Below, in pieces: positions 62,867 through 64,000 of a stretch of 64,000 nt of DNA (position 1 is the first letter of the stretch; each line of letters begins with the position of its first letter). The translations under genes were made by a program, and so were the position numbers. The notes beneath the pieces were generated by a model. The model searched no databases. It had not been told where the DNA came from and saw nothing but the letters and a program-made list of their open reading frames with translations. Origin of the DNA: Patiria pectinifera (Eukaryota > Echinodermata > Asteroidea > Valvatida > Asterinidae). Location of the stretch: assembly GCA_029964075.1 (NCBI GenBank), contig CM057135.1, positions 28,323,366 through 28,387,365 of the forward strand, read 5' to 3'.

Positions 62867-62874
62867 TATAAAAA
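62867..62874 (+). promoter_or_regulatory. TATA box of a presumed plus-strand gene
   Basis: GGTATAAAAAGC is a strong TATA match in a mixed-composition context. A leader beginning about 25-30 bp downstream ends in a consensus splice donor. Confidence 0.5.
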
Positions 62875-62896
62875 GCTGTCCGCTGAGTCGATCTAT

Positions 62897-62967
62897 CGCA
62901 CACGAGTTGATTTCACTTTCTCAGAAGGAGATACCCTTGCTTTGTCCGGAGCACACAAGCCAACTAG
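62897..62967 (+). other. Probable non-coding first exon of a gene leaving the window
   Basis: Sequence from about 62,897 (30 bp after the TATA box; exact start inferred) to the donor CAACTAG/GTAAATAAC at 62,967-62,968 contains no ATG. It therefore fits a 5' UTR exon. The gene identity cannot be told; its coding exons would lie beyond 64,000 or be hidden in the next kilobase. Confidence 0.45.
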
Positions 62968-64000
62968 GTAAATAACATTCGTTATTTTACTTAACAGATC
63001 ATTAAATTGTGCAGGCGCTTAATTTGTAGCTTTTCTAACATTACGAATTTACGTTTGTGCACCAAGTGATTAAAAACGATATAACTAGCTTGCTGCAGCT
63101 ACACGTCCATCCAAAGAAAATGTGGGCGTTGTCCGCAGATCAGACTTTGATGCATGGCATGGCAGTGGTGGCGGGCGCACTAATCTTACTAAATACTCAT
63201 AAAACTTACACCCATTATACTTTGTGACTGCGAACATTCAATTCCTTTCCTTTCCACTCCACTTCTTTTGTAGATTGTAGACTAGCATAATGTCAGAGTA
63301 GACTAGTGAACATGGTGAATTTCTCAACTAACGTGGCGCACTGCGCACTTCACTTGGTCGTAAATTTCACCACTCGCAATAGCCATTCCCCATCTACATG
63401 ATCTACCGCCTTCTCATTTGCTATATAGCTGCTTCTTTCATCTACATGAGCTTTCTTCAGTAGCTGTCACAAACTAGGTCAAATCAGTGCAACACTGGAG
63501 CTATACCTTGATGAAGCTTGAGTTACTATGCAATAGTTTTTGTAGGCCTAGAGAAAGGCTAGATACTAGTTAGATAAGCCTACCAAACGTTAGATCTATC
63601 TTGAAATTGAAAAGGCAGAGACGACGTCTAAAAACATGAACAAGTTGGTGTCCGGAAATTGGGCAAAAGTTGAGCAGACTGTCCCTGACCTCGCCCATCA
63701 TCAGTCACGCCTGAACAAATTTGAATAAAGCCCCGTTAGACTGTAAAGTTGTTTTAAACAAGTGTGTTCCTACTCCTGTCCTAGGCAACTTGGAACCCAT
63801 TCATCTGCCAAGGATTTCTTGTTCATAATCATAGTTGAGAGAGAAAAATGAGTGACTTAACTTAAACGTCGTTAACTAGCCTAGATTCATCACGGTTGAG
63901 TGCACACTTCACTCAGTATGTCGGTGACTGTTACACACTGCATTTTAATTAGTACATTGCACCATCAGCATGATCAGAACTAGGCCTATGCAGGACCACA
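62968..64000. other. Presumed first intron of the plus-strand gene
   Basis: No recognisable coding exon is present. A 30-codon frame at 63,636-63,728 (MNKLVSGNWAKVEQTVPDLA...) is short, unsupported and unlike anything I know. Confidence 0.4.

Overview
The window is eukaryotic and AT-rich. It has spliced genes with GT-AG introns of roughly 0.1 to 4 kb and many short non-autonomous transposons. A complete ST6GalNAc-type sialyltransferase, a family typical of deuterostomes, next to strongly metazoan OGT and PGM2 genes suggests a marine invertebrate deuterostome. An echinoderm is my best guess and a hemichordate is possible; the sequence alone does not settle it.

Layout, left to right. Positions 1-13,722 (minus) hold the first eight coding exons of a phosphoglucomutase-2 (PGM2) gene that runs off the left edge. 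Positions 14,385-22,416 (plus) hold a complete 11-exon POLR1E (RNA polymerase I subunit RPA49/PAF53) gene, head-to-head with PGM2 across a 662 bp shared upstream region. Positions 22,417-29,588 are intergenic and repeat-rich. Positions 29,589-36,528 (minus) hold a five-exon ST6GALNAC-like type II sialyltransferase. Positions 36,529-43,954 are mostly unassigned and include a perfectly bounded hAT-type MITE and a CpG-rich open segment near 41.2-41.6 kb. Positions 43,955-61,828 (minus) hold a complete 20-exon O-GlcNAc transferase (OGT) predicted at 1,053 residues. Beyond it, a TATA box and a splice-donor-terminated leader near 62.87-62.97 kb suggest the first exon of another plus-strand gene leaving the window on the right.

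I reconstructed the four genes exon by exon. Splice sites, reading phases and protein similarity agree for every OGT, POLR1E and PGM2 exon, and for the sialyltransferase except its short first exon, which is provisional. PGM2, OGT and the sialyltransferase all act in sugar-phosphate or glycan metabolism, but they are not an operon and I see no evidence of co-regulation except the PGM2/POLR1E head-to-head arrangement.

The notable non-coding content is a dense set of elements. It includes TTAA-flanked MITEs with a palindromic core, elements ending in inverted minisatellites, a 724 bp foldback element, tRNA-derived SINEs and a LINE 3' end. Splicing oddities are a GC-AG intron in OGT and three tandem 5' splice sites in PGM2. 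I found no operon, CRISPR array, virus or clearly new enzymatic system.
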